In this document: piece after piece, positions 16,241 through 24,296 of the stretch
How positions within the stretch are numbered: position 1 is the first letter of the stretch
Layout: the number at the start of each line of letters is the position of its first letter
From: Flagellimonas myxillae
GTDB taxonomy: Bacteria; Bacteroidota; Bacteroidia; Flavobacteriales; Flavobacteriaceae
DNA length: 64,000 nucleotides
Assembly: GCF_023502235.1 (NCBI RefSeq)
Contig: NZ_JAMFLY010000003.1
Span: forward strand, 186,001-250,000
Direction of reading: 5' to 3'
The notes under the pieces: model-generated
What the model saw: only the letters and a program-made list of their open reading frames with translations
Told to the model about the DNA's origin: nothing
Database searches by the model: none
Made by a program: the position numbers and the translations under genes

Positions 16241-16633
16241 ATGCCCAGTATTTTCACCAAAATTATAAATGGGGAAATCCCCTGTTATAAAATCGCCGAG
16301 GACGAGGATAATTTTGCATTCCTGGATATTAATCCCAATGCGAAAGGTCATACGCTTTGTGTCCCCAAAAAAGAAGTGGACAGACTCTTGGATCTGGACG
16401 AGGAAAGCTACCTAAAACTTATGGCGTTTTCAAGAAAGGTGGGACAGGCTATAGAGGCCGCGGTTCCTTGTAAACGTGTGGGGATGAGCGTCATTGGCCT
16501 GGAAGTTCCCCATGTACATGTGCATTTGATTCCCCTTCAGGATATGAAAAATGCAACTTTTCAGTATAAGGAGTCATTGACTGCTGAAGCGTTTGAGCAA
16601 GTTGCGGAGCAGATCCGGGGCGCACTTAAATAA
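16241..16633 (+). CDS. HIT family nucleotide hydrolase/transferase
   Basis: 130 residues. The histidine triad HVHVHLIP near residues 91-98 defines the family. The N-terminal segment FTKIINGEIPCYKIAEDEDNFAFLDINPNAKGHTL is typical of the HINT-like branch, which cleaves AMP from phosphoramidates. Cytosolic; no signal peptide. It lies downstream of the greA terminator and is tail-to-tail with the zinc-ribbon membrane protein, overlapping by 8 bp. Confidence 0.93.
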   Translation: MPSIFTKIINGEIPCYKIAEDEDNFAFLDINPNAKGHTLCVPKKEVDRLLDLDEESYLKLMAFSRKVGQAIEAAVPCKRVGMSVIGLEVPHVHVHLIPLQDMKNATFQYKESLTAEAFEQVAEQIRGALK

Positions 16634-16976
16634 AGCCTTCCATTTTCATATAGATTCCAACTGCGACCAACCCTAAAAGCAAAATCAATAAAAAGAAGAA
16701 CAGGGTGGTAAACCGCACAGATGGACTATCCGGTTGCACCAATTTATTATAGTAGTCAAAAACACGTTCTATATCCGCTGTCCAATTTACGGGATAGATA
16801 ATGGAATAGCATTTTTTGCATTTTATCTCGTGGGTTACAACGTCCGTGGTCCTGTGAAAAAAGGGATTGAACGTATGTTTCTGATAGAAGGTGAGCTTTA
16901 GCTCCTGGTTAAAACATTCGGGGCAATTGTTGGTAATCTCAGCTTCTTTAATCGCAATTTGTCTTTGTTTTGCCAT
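16626..16976 (-). CDS. Zinc-ribbon protein with C-terminal membrane helix
   Basis: 116 residues. An N-terminal CPEC near residue 18 and CKKC near residue 53 make a four-Cys zinc ribbon. A single hydrophobic helix (TTLFFFLLILLLGLVAVGIY) near the C-terminus anchors it to the membrane. No family name or function is recognised. It is 5 bp downstream of the histidine kinase gene on the same strand, so the two are likely cotranscribed; a signalling accessory role is possible but unsupported. Confidence 0.6.
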   Translation of the reverse strand: MAKQRQIAIKEAEITNNCPECFNQELKLTFYQKHTFNPFFHRTTDVVTHEIKCKKCYSIIYPVNWTADIERVFDYYNKLVQPDSPSVRFTTLFFFLLILLLGLVAVGIYMKMEGFI

Positions 16977-16981
16977 AGCAG

Positions 16982-18130
16982 TTAAACATTTGCTTTAAGT
17001 GAAATTTGCATGATCGTTCCTTCCTTGCTGGAAGTAAGCACCTTGATTTTCCCTTTGTGGTATTCTTCCACAATTCTTTTGACCAAGGATAGTCCTAGGC
17101 CCCAACCTCTTTTCTTAGAGGTCACCCCTGGGTTAAATATGTTCTGGAAATCACTTTTGGATATACCATGGCCCGTATCCGAGACCAAGACATTAACGTG
17201 GGGACCTTTGTGTTCAATTTGGATACTGATGCTCCCTTTCCCCTTCATGGCGTCAATCCCGTTTTTTACCAGATTCTCAATGCTCCAGTTATATAATGGG
17301 GGGTTCAGGAGTACCGGGAGCGTATCTATATCCGAACTGAAATCAAAGTGGATAAGTTTGGAGCTTCTTCGTTTTAGATACTGATAGGCCTTTTCGGTTT
17401 CAGAAACAATATCGTGTTCCTGCAGTTCCGGAATGGAACCTATTTTGGAAAAGCGTTCCGTAATGGTCTGCAAGCGGGTAATGTCTTTTTCAATTTCCTT
17501 GGTAACTTCTGGATTGATATCCTCCGATTTTAGCAGCTCGTTCCAACCCAATAGGGAGGTTAAGGGAGTCCCGATTTGATGCGCTGTTTCCTTGGCCATT
17601 CCGGCCCATAACTTATTTTGCTCCGAAGCTTTGTTGGTCCTAAAGAAAAAGAAAATAACCGCCCCAAATAGGAAAATGATCAGAAGCAGGGCTAATGGAT
17701 AGTATTTGAGTTTGTTCAGTACTTCCGAATTTCCATAGTACAGGGTTTCCAAAAGCTCTCCTTCCTGCACAATGTGGATGGGTTCATTTTCACTTGCAAA
17801 TTGCCGAATCTTTTTTTGGATATACAAGCTGTCCGAAGCTCTTTCGGGAGCTATGTTGTGCGTTTTGAAAGACCCCTCTTCATTCACCAATATCATGGGG
17901 GTTGAGGTATTGTTGCCCATTACCTTTAAGGTAAGGTTCCCCAACTCGTGATCCACAGGAGATTGTATAAACTCCAACTGGGCCGTTGCCCAAATCTCCA
18001 TTTTTAGCCGTTCCTCCTCCTTGAACTTTTTAAAGAAACTGTTGGTGTTCCAAAGAATAAGGCTCACAATCACAAAGGCGGAAATCAGCAAGGTGAAGTT
18101 GGAAGCTTTGTTTTTGGGGTTGAAGTTCAT
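16982..18130 (-). CDS. Orphan sensor histidine kinase
   Basis: 382 residues. One membrane helix at about 12-28, an extracytoplasmic sensor region to about 145, a second helix at about 146-165, then the kinase core. The phosphoacceptor segment is AKETAHQIGTPLTSLLGW, a variant H-box (HQIGTPL rather than HELRTPL) that recurs in Bacteroidota kinases. The ATP-binding domain has NLVKNGIDAMKG (N box), VSDTGHGI (G1) and GWGLGLSLVKRIVEEY (G2). No response regulator is adjacent, so the partner is elsewhere. The downstream zinc-ribbon gene is in the same operon. Confidence 0.9.
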   Translation of the reverse strand: MNFNPKNKASNFTLLISAFVIVSLILWNTNSFFKKFKEEERLKMEIWATAQLEFIQSPVDHELGNLTLKVMGNNTSTPMILVNEEGSFKTHNIAPERASDSLYIQKKIRQFASENEPIHIVQEGELLETLYYGNSEVLNKLKYYPLALLLIIFLFGAVIFFFFRTNKASEQNKLWAGMAKETAHQIGTPLTSLLGWNELLKSEDINPEVTKEIEKDITRLQTITERFSKIGSIPELQEHDIVSETEKAYQYLKRRSSKLIHFDFSSDIDTLPVLLNPPLYNWSIENLVKNGIDAMKGKGSISIQIEHKGPHVNVLVSDTGHGISKSDFQNIFNPGVTSKKRGWGLGLSLVKRIVEEYHKGKIKVLTSSKEGTIMQISLKANV

Positions 18131-18223
18131 GCTTAGATGGAATTCTGATTAAAGATAGGCGAAAAGTGAGAATTTGTTGATAGTTCGGTACCTCAGTTCA
18201 TTTTTATTCGGAAGCATTTTGTT

Positions 18224-18231
18224 TATTTTTG
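18224..18231 (+). promoter_or_regulatory. Probable -7 box for the DUF3127 gene
   Basis: TATTTTTG matches TAnnTTTG and is 22 bp upstream of the ATG at 18254. It makes the alternative TTG start at 18239 unlikely, since little RNA would precede it. Confidence 0.5.
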
Positions 18232-18253
18232 GAGCTTATTGAAAATAGCAAAT

Positions 18254-18631
18254 ATGGAAGTTCAGGGAAGAATTAAGATGATAGATGAAACCAAAACCTA
18301 CGGTAATAACGGTTTTAGGAAAAGAGAAATTGTGGTAACCACCGAAGAACAATATCCACAGCACATTTTAGTGGAATTTGTTCAGGACAAATGCGATTTA
18401 CTGAACTCCTATGCTGTGGGACAACAAGTCAAAATCAGTATCAACCTTAGAGGTAGGGAATGGGTAAACCCACAAGGTGAAACCAAATATTTTAATTCTA
18501 TCCAAGGATGGAGAATTGAAAACCTAGAGGCTTCGCAACCAGCTGGGGATATGCCACCTGTTCCTCCAATGGAGGCATTTGAACCTGCCGATGATATTAA
18601 TGAGGAAGATCACGACGATCTGCCTTTCTAA
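18254..18631 (+). CDS. DUF3127 protein with SSB-like acidic tip
   Basis: 125 residues from the ATG at 18254. The body (MEVQGRIKMIDETKTYGNNGF, then KCDLLNSYAVGQQVKISINLRGREW) is the DUF3127 domain, which looks like an OB-fold beta barrel. A Pro-rich acidic linker follows, and the last residues are DDLPF. This is close to the DDDIPF tip through which single-stranded DNA-binding protein recruits repair and replication enzymes. DUF3127 has no established function; a nucleic-acid role is my inference. The AtoE-type gene starts 6 bp after its stop. Confidence 0.75.
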   Translation: MEVQGRIKMIDETKTYGNNGFRKREIVVTTEEQYPQHILVEFVQDKCDLLNSYAVGQQVKISINLRGREWVNPQGETKYFNSIQGWRIENLEASQPAGDMPPVPPMEAFEPADDINEEDHDDLPF

Positions 18632-18637
18632 CCCATT

Positions 18638-20014
18638 TTGGCGCTTACCCAGGTCATAGAGCGCATTTTTAAACGGTATTTGCCCTCACCGTTCGCCATT
18701 GCCATCTTGCTGACGGTAGTCACAATGGTGCTGGCGCTTTGCTTTACAGAGAATGTTTCGGAAGGAAGTCATCTGGTGGCCATTCTTTCCTATTGGGAAT
18801 CTGGGGTTTGGAACAGTGGACTCCTGGTTTTTGCCTACCAAATGATGCTCATCTTGGTTTTAGGTCATGTTTTGGTGCTCAGTAAACCCATGGAAAGGCT
18901 TATTCTTGGAATAACAAAGCTGGTAAAAACCACCTCGAGCGCCGCTGTGTTGGTGGCCTTGCCCACCATGTTGGTCTCCTTTTTCAATTGGGGACTTGGA
19001 CTCATTTTTGGCGCTATTTTGGCACGAAAGGTCGGAGAGTATGCGCAAGCAAACAATATTCCCATCAACTATCCCTTGGTTGGGGCATCCGGTTATGTGG
19101 GTTTAATGGTATGGCATGGTGGAATCAGTGGTTCGGCACCCATCAAGGTTTCCGAAGCTGGGCACTTGGCCGACCTAATGCAAAACGTATCCGCCCATAC
19201 AATCCTGGAACAATTACCCGAGCTGATTTCTACCTCAAGCACAGTATTTAATCCATGGAACTTGGTTTTGTTCACTTTGGTTGTGATAGCAATTTCCCTT
19301 GTCATCCATTTTCTGGGAAGGAGTGCAAAACCCACCTCCATGGACCTTAAGGAATATCGGTTTCAATCCGTTCAAAATAAAAAACTGGAGGGGGCGGAGA
19401 AACTTGATTACTCCCCTTGGGTTGCCACAGGATTTGGAATTTTGATTTTGGGAACATTTTTGATTCAGTACCTGCCTTCCCTTCGAAGTTTGAACATCAC
19501 ACCCAATATGCTCAATTTTTTTATGCTGGGCCTCGCTATTGTGTTGCACGGTAGTTTCAAGAGTTTTTTAACCGCAGTTGAAGAAGCTATTGGGGATACA
19601 GCTGGAATCCTCATCCAATTCCCGCTGTATTTTGGCATCATGGGCATTATGGCCAACAGCGGCATGATCAATGGAATTTCCGACTTTTTTGTTTCGGTCA
19701 GCAATGCTACGACCCTTCCCATTTTTACTTTTTTGAGTGCAGGGTTGGTCAACATTTTTGTGCCTAGTGGTGGAGGTCAGTGGGCGGTTCAAGGACCTTT
19801 GGTCTTGGAATCTGCCCTGCAGTTGGGTGTTCCCTTGCCCAAGGCGATCATGGCATTGGCTTATGGGGACCAAATTACCAATATGTTGCAACCTTTTTGG
19901 GCTTTGCCCTTGTTGGGTATCACCAAGCTAAAGGCTAAAGAAATTCTTCCTTATACCCTGGTGTTCATGGCCGTGGGGAGCATAATCTATATACTGGGAT
20001 TGCTCTTGTGGTAG
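18638..20014 (+). CDS. AtoE-type short-chain fatty acid transporter
   Basis: 458 residues, about 11-12 membrane helices. ERIFKRYLPSPFAIAILLTV at the start, a GLIFGAILARKVGEYA loop, GASGYVGLMVWHGGISGSAPIKV in the middle and FVPSGGGQWAVQGPLVLE near residue 375 are hallmarks of the AtoE family. The start used is TTG at 18638, since no in-frame ATG precedes the conserved N-terminus. Members import short-chain fatty acids such as butyrate. Coupling to the DUF3127 gene (6-bp gap) suggests one operon, without an obvious functional link. Confidence 0.85.
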   Translation: MALTQVIERIFKRYLPSPFAIAILLTVVTMVLALCFTENVSEGSHLVAILSYWESGVWNSGLLVFAYQMMLILVLGHVLVLSKPMERLILGITKLVKTTSSAAVLVALPTMLVSFFNWGLGLIFGAILARKVGEYAQANNIPINYPLVGASGYVGLMVWHGGISGSAPIKVSEAGHLADLMQNVSAHTILEQLPELISTSSTVFNPWNLVLFTLVVIAISLVIHFLGRSAKPTSMDLKEYRFQSVQNKKLEGAEKLDYSPWVATGFGILILGTFLIQYLPSLRSLNITPNMLNFFMLGLAIVLHGSFKSFLTAVEEAIGDTAGILIQFPLYFGIMGIMANSGMINGISDFFVSVSNATTLPIFTFLSAGLVNIFVPSGGGQWAVQGPLVLESALQLGVPLPKAIMALAYGDQITNMLQPFWALPLLGITKLKAKEILPYTLVFMAVGSIIYILGLLLW

Positions 20015-20052
20015 TCCATTTTCCGTATTTTTGAGGGAAAAAGACTGTGGAA

Positions 20053-20709
20053 ATGGATAAAAATGACCTTCCCTTAACTTTTCTCGGGAAAAAGTTGGAG
20101 TTCCCGCCGGTGGAGTTGGCCAACGATGACGGTCTTTTGGCAGTAGGCGGCGATTTGTCCCCGGAGCGGCTGTTACTCGCTTATAAAAATGGGGTATTCC
20201 CTTGGTTCAACGAAGATGCCCTGATTCTGTGGTGGAGTCCGGACCCAAGAATGGTACTGTTTCCAAAAGAGATTAAAATTTCCAAAAGCATGCGGAAGAT
20301 ACTTCGCGAAAATACATTTAGCCTAACGCAAAATACCTGTTTTGACCAAGTTTTGGACCATTGTGCCAAAGTGGAACGCAAGGGACAAGACGGTACCTGG
20401 ATTACCCCCGAGATGAATAAAGCTTACAAGGAGCTTTTCCATAGGGGATTGGCCAAATCCTTTGAGGTTTGGGAAGAGGGGCAACTTGTGGGCGGACTTT
20501 ATGGTGTGGACTTAGGCCATGTATTTTGTGGAGAAAGCATGTTCAGTCTAAAGCCCAATGCCTCCAAATTCGCCTTTATAAAATTGGCAAGGTTGTGTTT
20601 GGAGCAAAACTATCGTTTAATAGATTGTCAGGTATATACCGAACATTTGGCAAGCCTTGGTGCAACGCCGATACCTCGTTCGAGGTTCATTCAAATATTG
20701 AAGTCTTGA
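20053..20709 (+). CDS. aat: Leucyl/phenylalanyl-tRNA-protein transferase
   Basis: 218 residues from the ATG at 20053 (a GTG at 20047 is in frame). It attaches Leu or Phe to N-terminal Arg/Lys of proteins, feeding them to the N-end rule protease ClpAP/ClpS. Conserved blocks: ANDDGLLAVGGDLSPERLLLAY, GVFPWFNEDALILWWSPDPRMVLFP, GTWITPEMNKAY and CGESMFSLKPNASKFAF. It is 38 bp after the transporter gene and tail-to-tail with tag, one base apart. Confidence 0.96.
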   Translation: MDKNDLPLTFLGKKLEFPPVELANDDGLLAVGGDLSPERLLLAYKNGVFPWFNEDALILWWSPDPRMVLFPKEIKISKSMRKILRENTFSLTQNTCFDQVLDHCAKVERKGQDGTWITPEMNKAYKELFHRGLAKSFEVWEEGQLVGGLYGVDLGHVFCGESMFSLKPNASKFAFIKLARLCLEQNYRLIDCQVYTEHLASLGATPIPRSRFIQILKS

Positions 20710-20710
20710 T

Positions 20711-21274
20711 TTAAACTTGTCCGTACCTAAAACAGCCTGTTTCATGATCATTGACCATCCCCGTGGCCTGCATAAACGCATAGATTACCGTGCTTCCCAC
20801 AAACTTAAATCCCCGTTTTTTTAGATCCTTGCTAATTTGATCGGAAAGTGGAGTGGTCGCCGGACAATCTTTATGGGTCGCCCAGGAGTTTCGAATGGGT
20901 TTTCCATCAACAAACCCCCAGATATAGGCACTAAAACTTCCCATTTCCTTTTGAATTTCCATGAATGCCTGTGCGTTGGAAATGGCGGCATGCACCTTTA
21001 GTTTGTTGCGGATTATTCCGGGGTTTGACAATAATTCGTCAATTTTGGTTTGATTGTAGGCGGCTATCTTTTGATAATTAAACAGGTCGAAGGCCTTTCG
21101 GAAATTTTCACGTTTACGTAAAACGGTTATCCAACTTAATCCGGCCTGAAAAGTTTCCAACACCAAGAATTCAAAAAGGGTCTTATCATCTTTGACCGGC
21201 ACCCCCCATTCGTTATCGTGATAGGCTTCGTACAGGGAATCCCCCTCGCACCAGCCACATCGGTGTATGTTCAT
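20711..21274 (-). CDS. tag: DNA-3-methyladenine glycosylase I
   Basis: 187 residues, typical for Tag. It removes 3-methyladenine from alkylated DNA. The N-terminus MNIHRCGWCEGDSLYEAYHD has the first zinc ligand region. EWGVPVKDDKTLFEFLVLETFQAGLSWITVL is the signature helix-hairpin-helix approach, and KKRGFKFVGSTVIYAFMQATGMVNDHETGCFRY closes with the remaining zinc ligands (His, Cys). Transcribed alone on the minus strand. Confidence 0.95.
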   Translation of the reverse strand: MNIHRCGWCEGDSLYEAYHDNEWGVPVKDDKTLFEFLVLETFQAGLSWITVLRKRENFRKAFDLFNYQKIAAYNQTKIDELLSNPGIIRNKLKVHAAISNAQAFMEIQKEMGSFSAYIWGFVDGKPIRNSWATHKDCPATTPLSDQISKDLKKRGFKFVGSTVIYAFMQATGMVNDHETGCFRYGQV

Positions 21275-21374
21275 GGATTGTTAGGTTTGGAATAAAGATA
21301 AGCCAAAAGCCATGCTTCCCCTTTAAAAGCAAAGGGGGAATTCGGGATTAATCTATGATGTTAAGTAAGCAGCC

Positions 21375-21731
21375 CTAATCCGGAATTTTGATCTCCCCGC
21401 TTTCCACTGCCCTATCGAGGTCCGTGGTAAAGGAGTTGTACACCCTAAAGAATTTTTTCCCGTTGGTTCTTCGAAAGGTCACTTGGGTTGTTTTTCCATA
21501 GGTAATGTCTGTAACAGTAACGCTTTCATTGATCAAGGTGGACATGTTGGCGATTCCACCTCGTTTGATAATAAAATTCTTTCGAGGCACATCCACATGC
21601 TTGTAGTGGGCCGCTGAAGGTTCTCCCAAAATCAATTGGTCGCCTATCTGGACGCGATCAACAGCCATGTCCTGGGCTTGGATCAAGCCGATGGAGCATA
21701 GACAGACCATTGCAATAAACATTTGTTTCAT
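21375..21731 (-). CDS. Secreted protein of unknown function
   Basis: 118 residues from the ATG at 21731 (another ATG lies 9 bp upstream). A clean signal peptide (MKQMFIAMVCLCSIGLIQAQ) precedes a small beta-rich domain with IGDQLILGEPSAAHYKHVDVPRKNF and TVTDITYGKTTQVTFRRTNGKKFFRVY. No Cys remains in the mature part and no motif is recognised. It is probably periplasmic or secreted. It stands alone, divergent from the TetR-ABC region. Confidence 0.65.
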   Translation of the reverse strand: MKQMFIAMVCLCSIGLIQAQDMAVDRVQIGDQLILGEPSAAHYKHVDVPRKNFIIKRGGIANMSTLINESVTVTDITYGKTTQVTFRRTNGKKFFRVYNSFTTDLDRAVESGEIKIPD

Positions 21732-21863
21732 TATCGTCAAAAATTAGTTGTGTACTAAAAATACGGCAACTTCATGAAAAAACCTAGTGTTTATGGGGTT
21801 CCGCAAGGAAAAAAGCTTGCTTTTTACTGGTTGCAAAGTAATAAAAATCCAGAAAATAACTTA

Positions 21864-21922
21864 AACACTTTCGTTAAAGAGTGTTAAACTATCATATATT
21901 GATAGTAATACTATTATTTTTG
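21864..21922 (+). promoter_or_regulatory. Operator/promoter of the TetR-ABC-HlyD-TolC operon
   Basis: Three palindromes sit in a row. The first is a 22-bp imperfect palindrome (21864-21885, outer arms AACACT and AGTGTT). The second is CTATCATATATTGATAG (21889-21905, 6-bp arms). The third is ATAGTAATACTAT (21902-21914). They abut TATTTTTG (21915-21922), a perfect -7 box. A TetR dimer bound here would block RNA polymerase, so autorepression is the natural reading. Confidence 0.6.
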
Positions 21923-21947
21923 AATTGAAATCAAACTGAATTGAGCT

Positions 21948-22634
21948 ATGGAAAGGCTAATGAAATCAATTAGAATTGGAATCAATGACAAAATATTTCT
22001 GAAGGACCCAGATTCATCCGACTTGGGAAAGCGGATTGTGAAACAAAGCATTTTGATGATCGATGAGATGGGATTTGAAAGCTTCACCTTTAGAAAACTT
22101 GGGGCACAGATTGGGTCCAACGAAAGTTCCATCTATCGATATTTTGAGAACAAGCACAAATTACTGCTCTACCTTGCCTCTTGGTATTGGGGATGGTTGG
22201 AGTATAAAATGGTCTTTGCTACCAACGCCATACCCGATCCTAACGAAAAGTTACAAACGGCAATCAATGTCTTGACCCAAACCGTAAAGGAAGACGATTC
22301 TTTTTCCCACGTCAACGAAGTGCTTCTCAACAAAATTGTGATTAACGAATATTCAAAATCCTATTTGACCAAGGAGGTTGATCAAGAAAACAAAGAAGGA
22401 TATTTTGAGATTTATAAAAGGCTCGTCAATAGACTTGGAGAAATGATTGTGGCCGTAAACAAGGATTATCCATATCCGGCAAGTTTGGCCAGTTCGGTTT
22501 TGGAAGGCGCCCTGCACCAATATTTTTTAACGGAACACTTTCCAAAATTAACGGACTGCAATGAATCTGTTAGCCCGACCCAATTCTTTACTGATTTAGT
22601 ACTTAGAACTTTAACCTACAACAACGATGGCTGA
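21948..22634 (+). CDS. TetR/AcrR family transcriptional regulator
   Basis: 228 residues. The N-terminal helix-turn-helix covers about residues 28-70 (GKRIVKQSILMIDEMGFESF, then FRKLGAQIGSNESSIYRYFENKHKLL), exactly the TetR pattern. The C-terminal ligand domain is poorly conserved, as usual. The ABC transporter gene begins 8 bp before its stop, so it heads the operon and probably represses it through the palindromes upstream of its own start. The inducing ligand is unknown. Confidence 0.92.
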   Translation: MERLMKSIRIGINDKIFLKDPDSSDLGKRIVKQSILMIDEMGFESFTFRKLGAQIGSNESSIYRYFENKHKLLLYLASWYWGWLEYKMVFATNAIPDPNEKLQTAINVLTQTVKEDDSFSHVNEVLLNKIVINEYSKSYLTKEVDQENKEGYFEIYKRLVNRLGEMIVAVNKDYPYPASLASSVLEGALHQYFLTEHFPKLTDCNESVSPTQFFTDLVLRTLTYNNDG

Positions 22635-24294
22635 AATGGTAATGACCGCTTGGCAACGTCTTATGGGCTTGCTGGCATTGGATAGGAAAGATATCCTTCA
22701 AATATTTTATTACGCGATTTTTGCCGGGGTGGTTAATCTGTCCCTTCCCCTGGGCATTCAGGCGATTATTAACCTTATACAGGGTGCACAGGTGAGCACC
22801 TCATGGATAGTTTTGGTCGTCCTGGTAACCTTAGGAGTGGCTTTTGCCGGTACTTTGCAGTTGATGCAAATGCGGATCATAGAAAATGTCCAGCAAAAGA
22901 TATTTACGCGTTCCTCATTCGAATTTGCCTACCGATTTCCCAAAATCAAGATGAATGAGTTACGCAACTATTATCCACCCGAGTTGGCGAATAGATTTTT
23001 TGATACCCTAACAGTTCAAAAAGGACTTTCTAAAGTTCTAATAGATTTTCCCGCTGCCTTTTTGCAGATTGTTTTTGGGCTGTTGTTGCTCTCTTTTTAC
23101 CACCCTTTTTTCATTCTATATGGGCTTTTACTGGTGTTGTTGATCTATGTGGTTTTTAAATTCACGGCCCAGCGAGGGCTCGAAACGAGCCTGGATGAAT
23201 CCAAGAACAAATACAAGGTGGCCCATTGGATTCAGGAGATTGCCCGATCTCTGGTGAGTTTCAAGCTATCCGGAAAAACCAGTCATGCAGTGGACAAGAA
23301 CGACACTCTGGTAGCGGATTATTTAGATGCCAGGGAGGGGCATTTTAGGGTATTGGTGTTACAGTTTATCCAGATGATCGGCTTTAAGGTTTTGGTCACA
23401 GCTGGATTATTGTTGATAGGGGGGTTGCTGGTCCTCAATCAGGAAATGAACATTGGCCAATTTGTTGCGGCAGAAATTATCATTATTCTGGTAATCAGTT
23501 CCGTGGAAAAAATGATCCTCGGTCTTGAAACATTTTATGACCTACTCACCTCCTTGGAAAAATTGGGTCAAGTAGTGGACAAAAAGCTGGAGCCCCAAAC
23601 CGGGGAAAAGCCATTTGCCAAAAACCAGGGCTTTACAGTAGAATTAGAGGATGTTACCTACAACGTTCCCGATCGTGACAAAAAGGTAGTGGACGAGGTT
23701 TCGCTAACCATTACCCCCACTTGTACCATTTTACTAAAAGGAACCAGTGGCTCTGGGAAGACTACGCTCTTGCGCCTAATAGCAGGAATCTTGGAACCCG
23801 ATCAAGGAAAGGTATTTGTGAACAATGTGGCCCTTCAAGGGATGAACCTCAATCACTATCGCTCACACCTTGGGCAATCCCTAAGCGAGGAAAGCCCATT
23901 CGAGGGAACACTTTTAAACAACATAACCTTCGGAGATGAAACCATAGACCAAGAGGATGTGTATTGGGCCTTGGAAAAAACAGGGCTAACGGAATTTGTA
24001 AAGGAGCAACCCCAGGGCTTGAAAACAGTTATTTATCCGGAAGGAAGGCAAATACCCTATACCATTTCCAAAAAGATTGTACTGGCACGAAGTGTAGTCC
24101 GTAGACCAAAATTGTTGGTATTGAAAGACCCGTTGGACCAGTTTGGAGAGGCCGAGGCCGAACAGATCATGGACTTTTTAACAGCCCCTAATAACGGATG
24201 GGCCTTGGTGATCGTAAGTGAAAACCCAAAATGGGCAGAGCGCTGCAATCGAATCATTACCATGGAAAAAGGAAAATTAATCAACGAAGAATAG
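22627..24294 (+). CDS. ABC transporter (permease-ATPase fusion) with degenerate ATPase motifs
   Basis: 555 residues. About residues 20-310 form a six-helix exporter membrane domain; there is no C39 peptidase domain. The nucleotide-binding domain keeps Walker A (GTSGSGKTT, about 372-380) and the Q-loop (LGQSLSEESPFEGTLLNNI). The signature LSGGQ is replaced by TISKK before IVLARSVV. Walker B reads LLVLKDPLD, where LDEP is expected. The switch His is absent (VIVSENPKW). Such an enzyme should bind ATP but hydrolyse it poorly. With the HlyD and TolC genes that follow it looks like a type-I-secretion-like pump. Cargo is unknown. Confidence 0.85.
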   Translation: MAEMVMTAWQRLMGLLALDRKDILQIFYYAIFAGVVNLSLPLGIQAIINLIQGAQVSTSWIVLVVLVTLGVAFAGTLQLMQMRIIENVQQKIFTRSSFEFAYRFPKIKMNELRNYYPPELANRFFDTLTVQKGLSKVLIDFPAAFLQIVFGLLLLSFYHPFFILYGLLLVLLIYVVFKFTAQRGLETSLDESKNKYKVAHWIQEIARSLVSFKLSGKTSHAVDKNDTLVADYLDAREGHFRVLVLQFIQMIGFKVLVTAGLLLIGGLLVLNQEMNIGQFVAAEIIIILVISSVEKMILGLETFYDLLTSLEKLGQVVDKKLEPQTGEKPFAKNQGFTVELEDVTYNVPDRDKKVVDEVSLTITPTCTILLKGTSGSGKTTLLRLIAGILEPDQGKVFVNNVALQGMNLNHYRSHLGQSLSEESPFEGTLLNNITFGDETIDQEDVYWALEKTGLTEFVKEQPQGLKTVIYPEGRQIPYTISKKIVLARSVVRRPKLLVLKDPLDQFGEAEAEQIMDFLTAPNNGWALVIVSENPKWAERCNRIITMEKGKLINEE

Positions 24295-24296
24295 TC

